64,000 bases of DNA, taken from Nemania diffusa. Lineage: Eukaryota; Ascomycota; Sordariomycetes; Xylariales; Xylariaceae. The translations under genes were made by a program, and so were the position numbers. How positions within the stretch are numbered: position 1 is the stretch's first letter; each line of letters starts with the position of its first letter. This document shows positions 48,517-58,861 of this stretch, one piece after another. The DNA lies in NCBI GenBank assembly GCA_038501195.1, contig JBBPUQ010000003.1, positions 4,060,501-4,124,500 on the forward strand. The letters are read 5' to 3'. The notes under the pieces were generated by a model that worked only from the letters and a program-made list of their open reading frames with translations, was not told the DNA's origin and searched no databases.

Positions 48517-48978
48517 GCAGACTAATCAATGGCTATCCAACGAACGTGGTTGGTTGGGTAGCACACGGACGTCGAGCTGCGCTGTCGGCTGTTTTTCTGG
48601 CTTCGAGAAAGTTTCTGCAAATTTGCGGATATGGTCTGCTGTGCTGTACAGTGTGGTAGGTACTGTATTTAATAATTATTTATACTATACAGATTTAAAA
48701 ACCCTTCGATACGCGCGCTAAACATGTAACTAGGCTCGTTAAAGACTAGATCATCTGTGCTTGGCTTCCTAAACGGGCAATTTCTTCTTAAAAGTACTTT
48801 GTAGGAAAGAGACTATTTTCAACACGGAAGAGCCGCAACGATCTCAGACGTACATAGTTTCTACATACTTGCCTCGAGCAAATGCCAATCACAAGTGTGT
48901 AATTGCTACATATTCCATATTCAATGTGTAGTGAAATTTTGTATTGACACCAGTGTGTGCCTTTATCATGAGGCGTCC

Positions 48979-48998
48979 TTTTTTTTTTTTTTTTTTTT
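48979..48998. repeat. T20 homopolymer
   Basis: Twenty consecutive T on the plus strand (A20 on the minus strand). It could be a retroposed poly(A) tail or simple slippage; no element body is recognised next to it. Confidence 0.85.
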
Positions 48999-51315
48999 GG
49001 GATCGGTTATCTTGTACGTGTAGTGTATTCTGCAGCTTTTTGATAGTTGATCGCAAATTTCAAGACCTTTCATTCTCGCTAGCACCAAGGTAGAGAAACA
49101 TGCCTGAGCATCGCCGTCGACGCATCGACGCCACCATATACTGCCGGCCTAGCTTCGGTGACATCCCGTCAAAGCCTCCCTTCTATAGTGCGCTGTAATG
49201 TCTCAAGCAACCTTCCGGCATGTTCGGCCCTATACCGAAGACTCGGGAGGTCAGGCTACCATTCCGCTGGGTAGCACAGGCTTCGAACCCCAAGGGTCCA
49301 AGACAGCTGAAATCATGCCATGAACCATAGTGATAGCTATGTATATAGACACTTATTCAATCGTCTTGAGACTTGCACTTGTCTAGCTGATAACTTGTCA
49401 CAGGTGAGACATGAAGCGCATAGTCTTCTTCAACTGTCGCGACATACTTACTGCTATACATAACTTCGACGCAGAAAAAGGCAAGAAGAGCCTTCATACG
49501 AGCCGGCGCTTGTATACCGCCCCCAATCATGCCGGAAGTAGCCACAGGCAGGCAGAGACAGGGGTAACAATGTCTTAGATCTCCCCGATCCTGCACCACA
49601 AGACTAGAATCGTTAGCTTTAGTTGTGGCTGAAATCAGACCGCCAGAAGATCAAATGTGACAATTTCGAAATCCAAGTGTACCCGCTTGTGCGCTTGGCT
49701 GCTCGTACTTAGTAAGAGTTTAAACTTCGTATTTACAAGAGTTGTCCGTCTCATATGTCACGTCCCAATCCTAAAATAGCGCTAGTCAAACCGATCGGAG
49801 TGTTTTGAAGTGGAACGGGCCTCAGCATCGTCTGAACTCACTATTTAAGGCTAAAAACAAAATCTTGAAATCTTCTCCAGAAGCACCTTTCTGAATACTA
49901 GCGTGAGACTGCCGATTATGCAAATACGTTGCAGCCTTGAAGCGAGAAGCTAGCCCCGCCATTAGAAAAAACATACCTAGTTCAACTCGATTCTGCACAG
50001 TGATATTGACCGCGGGTGGATATCTTAAAGGGGCTGATAGATGGAATCTTCTTTAGGCGGTCTAGTTCATGTCAACTGAACCTGTGACAGCTACAGTTCT
50101 CTGGTTTCAAACTAGCGACGGTTGAATGCTTTCTACCTAGTCTAAGTATGTGCAGTCTAGGCTTATTCTGTATTGAATTTTGATTTGCATCAGTTAGAGG
50201 TGAATTGATCGTCGTCCCTAGATTTTCAGATCACCATCAAAGATCCACGAATGGGCTAGAGGATCTACAAGTGCGGATGTGCGGGACCTACCGATTTTCA
50301 GAGGGTGGCTGGGGATTGGCTAACTGGCTCCAATTGACTAGAGCGATGTTACACTCCGGTGGATATTTCCCTAAACGGGCTTACGTGAAACTCGAGGGGT
50401 TTGACATTGTCCACTACCTACTGCCTATTCGTACAGAATCATTTACTAAGTATGGCGGCAATGAGTAATATAACTGTACGGCGTTGTTGTAAGTATTGGG
50501 GATGGCCGCTATGGAGACTACTCCATAGTAGAGGCCCATCTATCTAGAAGTCCCTTGTCTGTCGGAGCTATGCCTCGCTAATCGCAAACTACATAATCGA
50601 CAAAAATATAAATAACCCAATATATTACAAGGTATAGAATTATTGCCTTGCATACGTAAGATGATGATAAACAAATCCTAGCAGCATAGACTCTGAGAGC
50701 TGAGAGCTGCGTATGCCGTGGATCTACTATTGAACAGCATAAGCTTTCTTGTCCTAGGAGATCAGACTTGGCGGTAGTATTCTCCTGGTAATTGGGTGGA
50801 AAGCTACCTATACAATGGTTATTAACAGAGCGCTCCATAATTTTCTCGCCTGCATCGAATCAATACAATTCTACTTACCTACTTACGTAAGAACGCACTG
50901 TCAGAGTACAGTAGTTGATCTTCTAATAGCCTACCTAGTAAAACGTTTCGAGTTTTTGATACTTGGGCTATCCAGGTATATAGCGGACGAAAATGCCTAT
51001 TCCGTACATATTGTACCTGGCAACCCCTGACTAGAGCCTAGTCGGCCAAGGCCTTGAAACTCGCTACCCCGGATTTAGGTGATCCACATTGCATCAGATC
51101 TGCTGAAATGCTACCGCTTGCTCTGCTACTCGCTAAAGGACGCGCATGGCGGCCAGCATCACGAGCTGTCTCGACCCCAGACACGGCCCCATGGCCCATG
51201 ATGTGGCATACTGCGTAGTCATGTTTTGTGCCTTGTCGCAGATGAAAGGGACACAAGCGCCTAAAGACAATGTCACAGTCTAGTCTACAAGTAATGATCG
51301 CGATTGCATTCAGTC

Positions 51316-51322
51316 TATAAAG
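51316..51322 (+). promoter_or_regulatory. Probable TATA box of the secreted Asn-rich protein gene
   Basis: TATAAAG lies 214-220 nt before the ATG. It is followed by a long C/T-rich leader (about 51340-51430), a pattern common in strongly expressed fungal genes. A second TATAAAATA stands at 51482-51490, only about 50 nt before the ATG. Confidence 0.45.
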
Positions 51323-51535
51323 TGTTCCCTTCGCCTCCCTTTGAGACCAATCTTCTTCTCATCTCATCACATTATCATTCAAACTCAAGCACTTCGCTTC
51401 CTCTTTTCCTCTTTTTTTATTCTGCTTCTTCAAATTCGTGGCTGGTTTCCACATTTTTATCATCACGCCTAGTCGCATTTGTATAAAATAACCTTCTTTT
51501 TACTTCCTCAAAAATATTCCCTATAAACCGCAATC

Positions 51536-51926
51536 ATGCAGTTCTGGCACATTCTCGTTCTTGCTACCTCGGCCACCGCTTTGGTTCTGCCTCGCCACCA
51601 CGCTGGCCAGAATGCGAGTAAGATAATCCTAAGCCTTGCCCGCATTGAGTAAATTCTGACGCTACTAGATAACGGCAACGCAAACGCCGTAGCTAATAAC
51701 AACGGCAACAACAACAACAACAATGCCAATAACAACGCCAACAACAATGCCAACAATGCCGCGGCCAATGCCAATGCCGCCGCTTGCAACAACAACGTGA
51801 GTCTTATATCCTAGGCCTTTGAGTACTCAAATAGGTTCGCTAACTTGACCACAGAACAAGCGACACCACGCAGGACAGAAGGCGAACGGAGGAAACAACA
51901 ACGCTGCCAATGCCAACTGCAACTAA
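51536..51926 (+). CDS. Small secreted Asn/Ala-rich protein with repeated RHHAGQ motif
   Basis: Three exons (51536-51617, 51669-51796, 51855-51926) with 51- and 58-nt introns (GTAAGA...CTAG; GTGAGT, branch CTAAC, ACAG) give 93 residues. Residues 1-17 are a signal peptide (MQFWHILVLATSATALV). The mature part has no Ser or Thr and is about 38% Asn overall, mostly as AAN/NNA runs from about 26 to 71. The motif RHHAGQ occurs twice, at 20-25 and 73-78; the second directly follows Lys72, so Lys72-Arg73 is a possible Kex2 site. Cysteines are at 67 and 92. The three exons only make sense together: each reads in the same Asn-rich style and the stop follows at once. I know no family for it; hydrophobin, cerato-platanin and known pheromone layouts do not fit. 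Confidence 0.75.
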
Positions 51927-52683
51927 GAGATGGGAGTAGCAAGAGAACTACACAGGGGAGAATAGAAATATGTCTTCCTCGGATCGTTGCGATGTCGATG
52001 AAGCCTGAAATGGACCGATTTCGATGGTCGGAGGCGAAGACACTGTTAGATATTTCGGCAAGGAGCTCTGCTCACCAAGACGCCCTAATCTTTTTTGTAT
52101 CTGGCAGACAAAGTGCGCATATAGGGAATAGAAAACGTGGAACCCAAAAATGTTCAGCGGCAGGATCGCTAGTGGTTGTGCGAAATGGGAATGTGATCGT
52201 GATATGTTGGTGTTGATAGTCGTTAGATGAATTGAGGGTAGCTCACTGTGCACTGCTCATCTAAGAGTTCCGTGCACTGGAAAGTATAATTTACTCAACG
52301 CCGCGAATTTTATGCTACGCGACTTGCACGTTTTATACGCACTTTATAGGTTTTAATAGCAACAGCCATGATAGTACAAGCAGGCTTATTTAATACATAA
52401 TTAAAAAGGCTATTAAATAACGCCGGTTGCATTATCAAATATCTAGGTTACAAGATCATTTTTTAGCTCGCAGTAAATAGGGCTGCGTAGTTGTAATAAA
52501 TCATTTTTACCTCGCAGTGCACAGTTCATCTATGCCTTTAAATGCCCACTTAGCACAATGACTTGAGGTAGGGTGACGGGGCCGAGCTTTATTTGCATAC
52601 CTAATAAAACTATGATCTAAGCTTGATTCTATACTCTTATTAGATATATATAAATAAGCTTGGCCCCACTATTCGACTTTTAA

Positions 52684-52710
52684 GTCACTGTGTCACTGTG
52701 TCACTGTGTC
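52684..52710. repeat. (GTCACTGT)3 tandem repeat
   Basis: Three perfect 8-bp units followed by a partial GTC. It is intergenic with no link to a gene. Confidence 0.9.
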
Positions 52711-52849
52711 GAGTTGGCATACAAAGGGATAGACTAAGGAACAGAAGACGCAAAAAGTTGTTTCGGTAGGTACCTAGGCTTATTATGTTTAATACTACAG
52801 GGCAATTAGCTATTTATCGGGAGTTTAATTCTCTTAAACTTATACGTAG

Positions 52850-52874
52850 ATAGGTAGGTAGGTACCTAGGTACA
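52850..52874. repeat. Cluster of the TAGGTACCTA motif
   Basis: Four consecutive TAGG units run into GTACCTAGGTAC here. It is the longest motif cluster in the window. Confidence 0.85.
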
Positions 52875-53387
52875 GAGGTAGTAGGTTAGCGTTTATCACG
52901 TGACCCGCTACTTGGCCGGCGCGGTCAAGTCAGCGAAAGTGCCTCGGCAACTTGCTTGAGATGCACTTGAAACTCTGTAATCGGTCCACAGAATACAACC
53001 CACAGAACCACCATCGACTTCATTTTAGATTAGGAGTTAGGCATGAGTTTCTAGCGATGCGATAAAACATAATGGTTTTGTTCTCACGGGTTTATACAAA
53101 TTACACTGTCACCGCCACTACCCACCCAGCTAAGTCAGCCACTGTTTCGAGGTCGTTGAACAGCTGACACCTCACTCCTATTCCGCCTGTATTCGTGTAA
53201 GGCACGTAGGCGCCTCAGCTTTCTTGCCATTCTAAGAATATATATCGACATTACACATTTGTAGGGACTATTAGTCAAGTAGTTCCTGCTGGGTGCTCCC
53301 GATTTTAAACAGAGTTCTTGGTAAAGCCAGCCTACAAGATTATACAATCCACTGTTCTCCGACTACAAGGGCGCCACGTTGATTGAA

Positions 53388-54606
53388 ATGTCCTTAGAGG
53401 TCATATATGTGGTTCGCCACGGGGTAAGACTTTTTCATAACGACAGTCGAGGCTGACGATGGTGGCTTTGGGGGCCAAGATATTCCTGTGGGGTTTTGAC
53501 CTTAGAGCCTCTCCTTTGAGATTGAGCCCTTTGATAGCTATCGCCTCGCATAATGTAACTGAAACATAAGCTTACTTTTTCTGCTAGTTTCGATCGTCAT
53601 GGAGTGTTGATCATGTTACTGGCATCTACACTTCTTCTCTTCGATCCCCGACAGGCCTGCCGACAGATCCAGCACTCACATCCCACGGCGTTGATCAAGC
53701 TGATGAACTAGCTAGACATTTATTGGGCCTCAATCCACCAATAGACCAGGTTTACTCAAGCCCCTACTACAGGTGCTTGCAAACCATATCGCCGTTCATC
53801 TCACGCTGCAACTCGGGACAAAACAGGTCATCGTCCTCCAACAATGACGTGCCGCCTTCCCGTTTGAGCATCCGCGTGGAGTCAGGGCTGAGTGAGTGGT
53901 ATGGGCGAGCACATTTCGAACACCCTACATCCGCGCCCCTATATGACCTGAATGTCTTGTTTGCCGATCTTGATGAGAATTACGTTTCCTCGCCTGCGCC
54001 TAGGCGCCATGGAGAGTCGATACCGCAGCTATACGAACGCACGGCATCCTGCATACATACAATTATTGCCCAGTGTGACCAGGAAGGCAAGAAAGCTGTC
54101 ATAATTTCGACGCATGCAGCAGTTGTAATCGCTCTTGGGCGTGTGCTCACAGCAAAGATACCAGAAGATGCTAGTGTAGAAGATTTTAGAGCCTTCACGT
54201 GTGGATTGAGCGTATATCGGCGGCAAGGGGTTGATCAAGGCTCCTCTATCGATGCCACTACTGATAGAGCGGCTACGATCAGGGATCAAGTACCCAAGCC
54301 TGCGGGTCCACCCCGGAGATGCGGGCTTGGGTTATCCGGCCGCTGGAGATGCGAGGTAAACTCAGACTGCAGCTTTCTCTGTGGTGGCGAAGAGCGAGGA
54401 TGGTAAGTTCCTCTCCTACATGTTAGATTGCTTCTTCTAGCTCTGCACTTCAGACTGACAGTAGTGAAAGGAGATTCTCTGGAGACGAATCATTCGTTGA
54501 AGTTGGCGGAGAAGGCTTGCTACTATCGACGTTAGAACCGCGCCCCAACAACGCCGTCGAAAAGGGCGAAGGCATTTCTAGCAGCGCCGGCATCCCTAAG
54601 CTTTAA
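53388..54606 (+). CDS. TFC7: TFIIIC tau55-like protein with histidine phosphatase domain
   Basis: Tfc7 is a subunit of RNA polymerase III factor TFIIIC and carries a phosphoglycerate-mutase-like domain. Three exons (53388-53423, 53588-54402, 54471-54606) give 328 residues. Exon 1 (MSLEVIYVVRHG) ends at the catalytic RHG (10-12); exon 2 resumes FRSSW with TSHGVDQADELARHLLGL, PIDQVYSSPYYRCLQTISPF, VESGLSEWYGRAHFEHP and the second histidine in VIISTHAAVVIALGR. The C-terminal SDCSFLCGGEERGWRFSGDESF matches the TFIIIC tau55 signature, so I prefer TFC7 over a metabolic mutase. The first intron is long (164 nt) and sits directly after RHG. Catalytic residues look intact. Confidence 0.88.
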
Positions 54607-57465
54607 TCCTTGAGGAAGCCCAGTTGGTTCCAAGCCGCTTTCTGACTGCCTATTTATCGTCTATTTGCTGCAGAGAAGTGTCTAGTCTGTGTAACTCTAA
54701 TAAGCCTCCCAATTCAGAATACAGGGAATAGGGCAGGGAACAGCCCTATCCATAGGGAATTGTGCAAAAGTACCTACCTCGGTAATACCAACCCGACTTT
54801 CTAGGTACTAAGCTAAGGATACGCCTCATAGAAAGTCCCCCGGTAGCCCCGATAGCCAGCCAGACCCTGGGTGGTTCAACTTGATAAATTCGTTGAAGAA
54901 ATACATTGCAGGCCCTGTCAAAAGACCTCGTCAAGTATTTGCTAATATTCTTGACCCTAGAAGCGACGCCTATACCCACTATCGTCACTTCGTAAATCTG
55001 CTCAACAGCCTGTCTATAACGTGGACATAAATCAAATATTAGTACCACATTGAATAAAAAAGACACACTGTGGCAAATTAAGACACTAAATTTAATAAGG
55101 TACGTCACGGGGCTACCAAATGATACATCAATCTCTAACTAGGTAGATAATACCAAGCAGTGTCTCAGTGCTAGTGCAGGCTACGGTAATGAGAGCTTTT
55201 GATTACAGTGCACCCGATCTATCTTTCACTACGATTCCAAGGCCCCAACACCACGACCCCCTTTGCAGAATACACGGCAACGTTCTTCCGTCTACGGAGC
55301 CACATAAGTCGAAGAGGTATTGATTCGACGGTAAGGCTGGGGCGCAGACGGGTCTGGAGAACCCTGCATCCAATCGCCCACGCTCACGTCATGACTAGAA
55401 TTGGGCAGGTACTTGGCCCTAGTCAGGTGGCGCTCTAGAGGCTCAAAATTCGGTGTACAAGATACAGAATACCTATTTATGTACAGCGTTTCTGGCTCAT
55501 TAGCTGAATTGTGCATCATGTTGTTTAAACCCGCAAGGGGCAAAGAAGAAGAAAAAGACCGGACACCAACTAACACGAGGGGCTATCACTCCTTGTGCCC
55601 AACGAAGAAACTAGGGGGCTTGTGAAGTCTCCAGAAACGTAGGCCTGCAGATGCCATCGGCTTCTTCTATTCGGCCAAGGACCAGCACAGCGTCTTCGGA
55701 CCTTCATATCCGAGTAATCCCTCGGGTGACACAGTCAAGACGGTCCGAGGGAGCACAACAACGGTTACCAAAGCATGGGATCCCATGGTCGCCGGTCGCA
55801 CTACATGAATAACGGTCGGTAGTCACAGCCGTAAGGTAACAGGTTCTACGAGTGTTTATGCTTGGGAGATTACCTGGTATCTCTATTTAGAAGTAGGAGT
55901 GCCACAGGCGTGCTGCGCCCGCTTTTTCCAGGCTCGTCGGAGAATACATACTGTAGAGGTTCGATGTTGCTTTTGTGCCATGGCTGTCGATCACATTACA
56001 CGCGTCCGATCGGTGGTAGTGGTATGCAGTCCATCTGCTAGCGTCGCATTGTATTGTATTTTTTTTTTCTCGAATAAATCCTTCAAACCTAACTAACCCA
56101 TCATGTCTCATCTCCGGCTGGACCGAACGCTCGAGTCTGGGCCACGGTGCTCCCCCACGGCTTGCTCGGCCAATCAGCCGAACAAGATTCAACGACCTTA
56201 GGCGCCACCAGACATACACAGTTCTCACTCATAGATGGTTAACAGGGCAGTTCGCTTACAGTTAAACGCTCGTCTAAGTATGGTACTCTCGCTCTCAAAT
56301 AGGTATGGTGTTTTCAAATGAGGCATGCGCCCGTCTAGGAGGACCGGATGTGGCGGACGGCAAGATGGGATGGTCTAAGCCCACACTCCTCGCCTTGGGG
56401 GATACATTCTACATACTATAATAGACACTCCTTGCCTTCCTTCTCGGACATGTGTCTTCTTCTCTTTCTCTCCCTCCTCCACCCCAACCACCACCTTGCA
56501 TAGAGCATCCACCCTTTAGTCTATAATCCTGGCTCCTAACAGCCAATGACAGCGGCGTGTATGATCCGACGGATTGGTTGCACTTAAACCAGCGAGTAGG
56601 ACATCACTGTAGGATTCTACTAGGTTCAGTAAGTTTAGTAGGTTAAGTAGATATACCAGACACAGTACAAAGGTGTATAGTGGTCTCGTTCTCGGTAGAG
56701 CATCATGCCATGTGCTATGTGTTGCGTGTTATGTGCCATGTGCCATACTCGATTTTTATATCAAAGGGAGGGCCATGTGAATGCTAATTCCTTTGGGGCT
56801 GCGGCCGCAGTGACAAGTCCCTGGGCTGTCATATCTCAACTAACAGCCAGCATGCAATTTCTCGTTAGCTGAAGAGTCTAGCTCTCTCTTGGAGGCTACA
56901 TAGAACCCATGTAATGCAGGAGACCAGTGACATTTCTTATCCTCTCGTTGAAACAATGTGCGCGCGCCTGGTGAATCCCTTGCGCCGTCCAAAGATAACC
57001 TGCTATTAGTCCAAACTCACGAGGCGGCATTGCTCTAAGCTTCTACCACACGTTGACTGTCTGAGACAGGTTTTTACTCCCCAGCGGGCTTCTGGTTACA
57101 CTAGAGTCCTGTTTCTCGCCTGCCCGGTTCTCTAGCCAGATTGAGACTATCCCCAGCGTGGCCTGCAGAGGTATACTGGTATTACTGCGGTACACTATTG
57201 GTACCCGAGGGTGTTTATTTGTACCTAACTAGTTCTTGCGGGATACGACAAGGGCTCCTGACGACATTGGCCCTGTGTGGTTGCTCGTTAGTCCATTTTA
57301 ATAACCGGGCCTCTAAATCTACAGCTACTCATCTGTTTCTTGTTAGTATATATAAGGACACGCATACCCAGTTCGTCACACTGCCATAGGTATTCTGCAT
57401 CGTTTGAGACCCCTATCACCACTAGTCCGCTAAACACTTAGACATCCAGTTAAATCCAGCTCGAC
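54607..57465. other. 2.9-kb gene-free region
   Basis: No credible gene. Near 56702-56751 a run of ATGCCATGTGCTATGTGTTGCG-type near repeats occurs, and 56612-56653 has repeated TAGGTTCAGTAAG-like units. The last 120 bp hold the promoter of the next gene. Confidence 0.45.
57347..57356 (+). promoter_or_regulatory. Probable TATA box
   Basis: TATATATAAG lies 110-119 nt before the ATG at 57466, a normal distance for a fungal promoter. Confidence 0.5.
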
Positions 57466-58861
57466 ATGGCTCTCACAAAATATCCCGAAGGGCAGCGAGC
57501 CCTTCTAAGGGCAGTGCCGCCTTCCGTAGGGTTATTACGACGACAACAACGAGCTTCGGATGCCGTCAAGACTCAGTCAAGCATACCAACACATCATCGT
57601 TACCAATCTTCACAATCTAATGACTATATTTTGATGCCTCTATCTCCATCGTCAACAAATTCGCTATCCCCTATTTCGCCAAAACAGGAGACTGATTCCC
57701 TGCCCACAGCTTTCCCACTTACAGCCTACCCATTAAAGCCCTGCGAACGAAAGTATGAAGAGTATGGGGGTGTTTATAACGTCTCCCTACCTAGTCTTCA
57801 AAATCTATCCGCATCTATGGGTTCTTATACGCATCCGCATGCTCCCAGTCCACCGAGCCTCACCCCGGAGCCGAGCGAGAGCAACAAGTCCTCGAGGAGG
57901 TTTTCGCAGGATCCCATCATGGCGGAACTCAACAGCTTCCGGGTGGGCAGGAATAGAAGGCCACTCCCCATGGTTGAAGGCTTATCTTTCCGCGGCGAGA
58001 CGAACAGCACGCCGCCAACTGTCCAGAGTTTTTATGGAGCGTCCTACCCACCGCCTCCACCGCCTCCACCACGCCGCGAGGTCAAGAGGCGGCGCGCACA
58101 GGCCCTAAAAGCAACGCACTGCAACGTCAAGTACCTAATAAAAGAGTTGGACTTCATCAGGTACCACCGTGTGGACCTCGCGCTGGGTTGGTCCATAGTT
58201 GAAGCCAAGTTTCAAAAGAAGTTCCCCATGACCGTGTTCCCAAAGCCCCGAAAGTCCCAGGGGCTCCAAGGCGTGACCTACAGGCAGAACAGAAACCTGC
58301 CCGAGATAGAGAACGGCATGTTAAAGTTCCAAGACAGCGGCAACGGGCACGTCGCCGTTAAGAATGTTCCGACGAGGCAGCAGAACAATGAAAAGCATCT
58401 ATATACCTTGATATATCTATTTCCAGAACGCGCATTGACGTACAAATGGGTTAGCCCGGCGGATAAGGTTCGAGCACTGAGTCTCTGTAAGTGCCATATA
58501 CTTTTATCCCCCTTCTTATCTTTCTCTTTCCTCACACCCAGTTCCCCGCCTTGCCAACCCTGGTTGAGCTGAAGAACCTGGTTGAATTTTATTAACGTTA
58601 ATTGGATTGCTAGACGAAGATAGGCAGAAACAAATCGCGGTGGCGCGTGAACTGGCCGGGAAAAAAAAAACATATGTCGCAAAACTACCAGCCGGGACCC
58701 TATGCGGGTGCTGTCCCGTAGAAGACCGCGTAAGAGATAAGAAGAAACTAGCCGAGCAGAAGGAGACGGCTAATCAGGCTGGGCATACTGAGTTGGTCCA
58801 GCAGGTCCAGCAGGTCCAGCGGGCCAAGCATCGGGGTAATAATTTGAAATCGAAGCTGTAG
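57466..58861 (+). CDS. Conserved-looking fungal protein with a SANT/HTH-like region
   Basis: Two exons (57466-58486 and 58614-58861) joined over a 127-nt intron (GTAAGT...CTAG) give 422 residues. I do not recognise the family. Residues 1-190 are Ser/Pro-rich and likely disordered, with a PPPPPPPP run near 197-204. The compact part, about 213-275, reads ATHCNVKYLIKELDFIRYHR, DLALGWSIVEAKFQKKFPMT and RKSQGLQGVTYRQN; the W...F...F...GLQG..YR.N spacing recalls a Myb/SANT-type fold, by inference only. It continues with a beta-like segment (HLYTLIYLFPERALTYKWVSP). The C-terminus is Lys-rich, with CGCC at about 370 and Gln/Val repeats (VQQVQQVQ). A transcription-related role is plausible but unproven. 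Confidence 0.85.

Larger units (their letters stand above)
48517..51535. other. 3.0-kb gene-free region
   Basis: Holds the MRH4 promoter, a T20 run at 48979-48998 and the promoter of the secreted protein gene. Frames of 60-90 codons occur but none has composition or motifs that support a gene. Confidence 0.45.
51927..53387. other. Gene-free region with several small repeats
   Basis: 1.46 kb. It contains the (GTCACTGT) tandem, two TAGGTACC clusters (52766-52779 and 52850-52874) and two similar GCAC(A/T)G(T/C)TCATCTA stretches at about 52250-52262 and 52517-52532. No gene supported. Confidence 0.5.

Noticed and set aside
51508..51795. Leu/Ala-rich 95-residue frame on the minus strand
   Set aside because: It is the antisense reading of the Asn/Ala codon repeats of the secreted protein gene.
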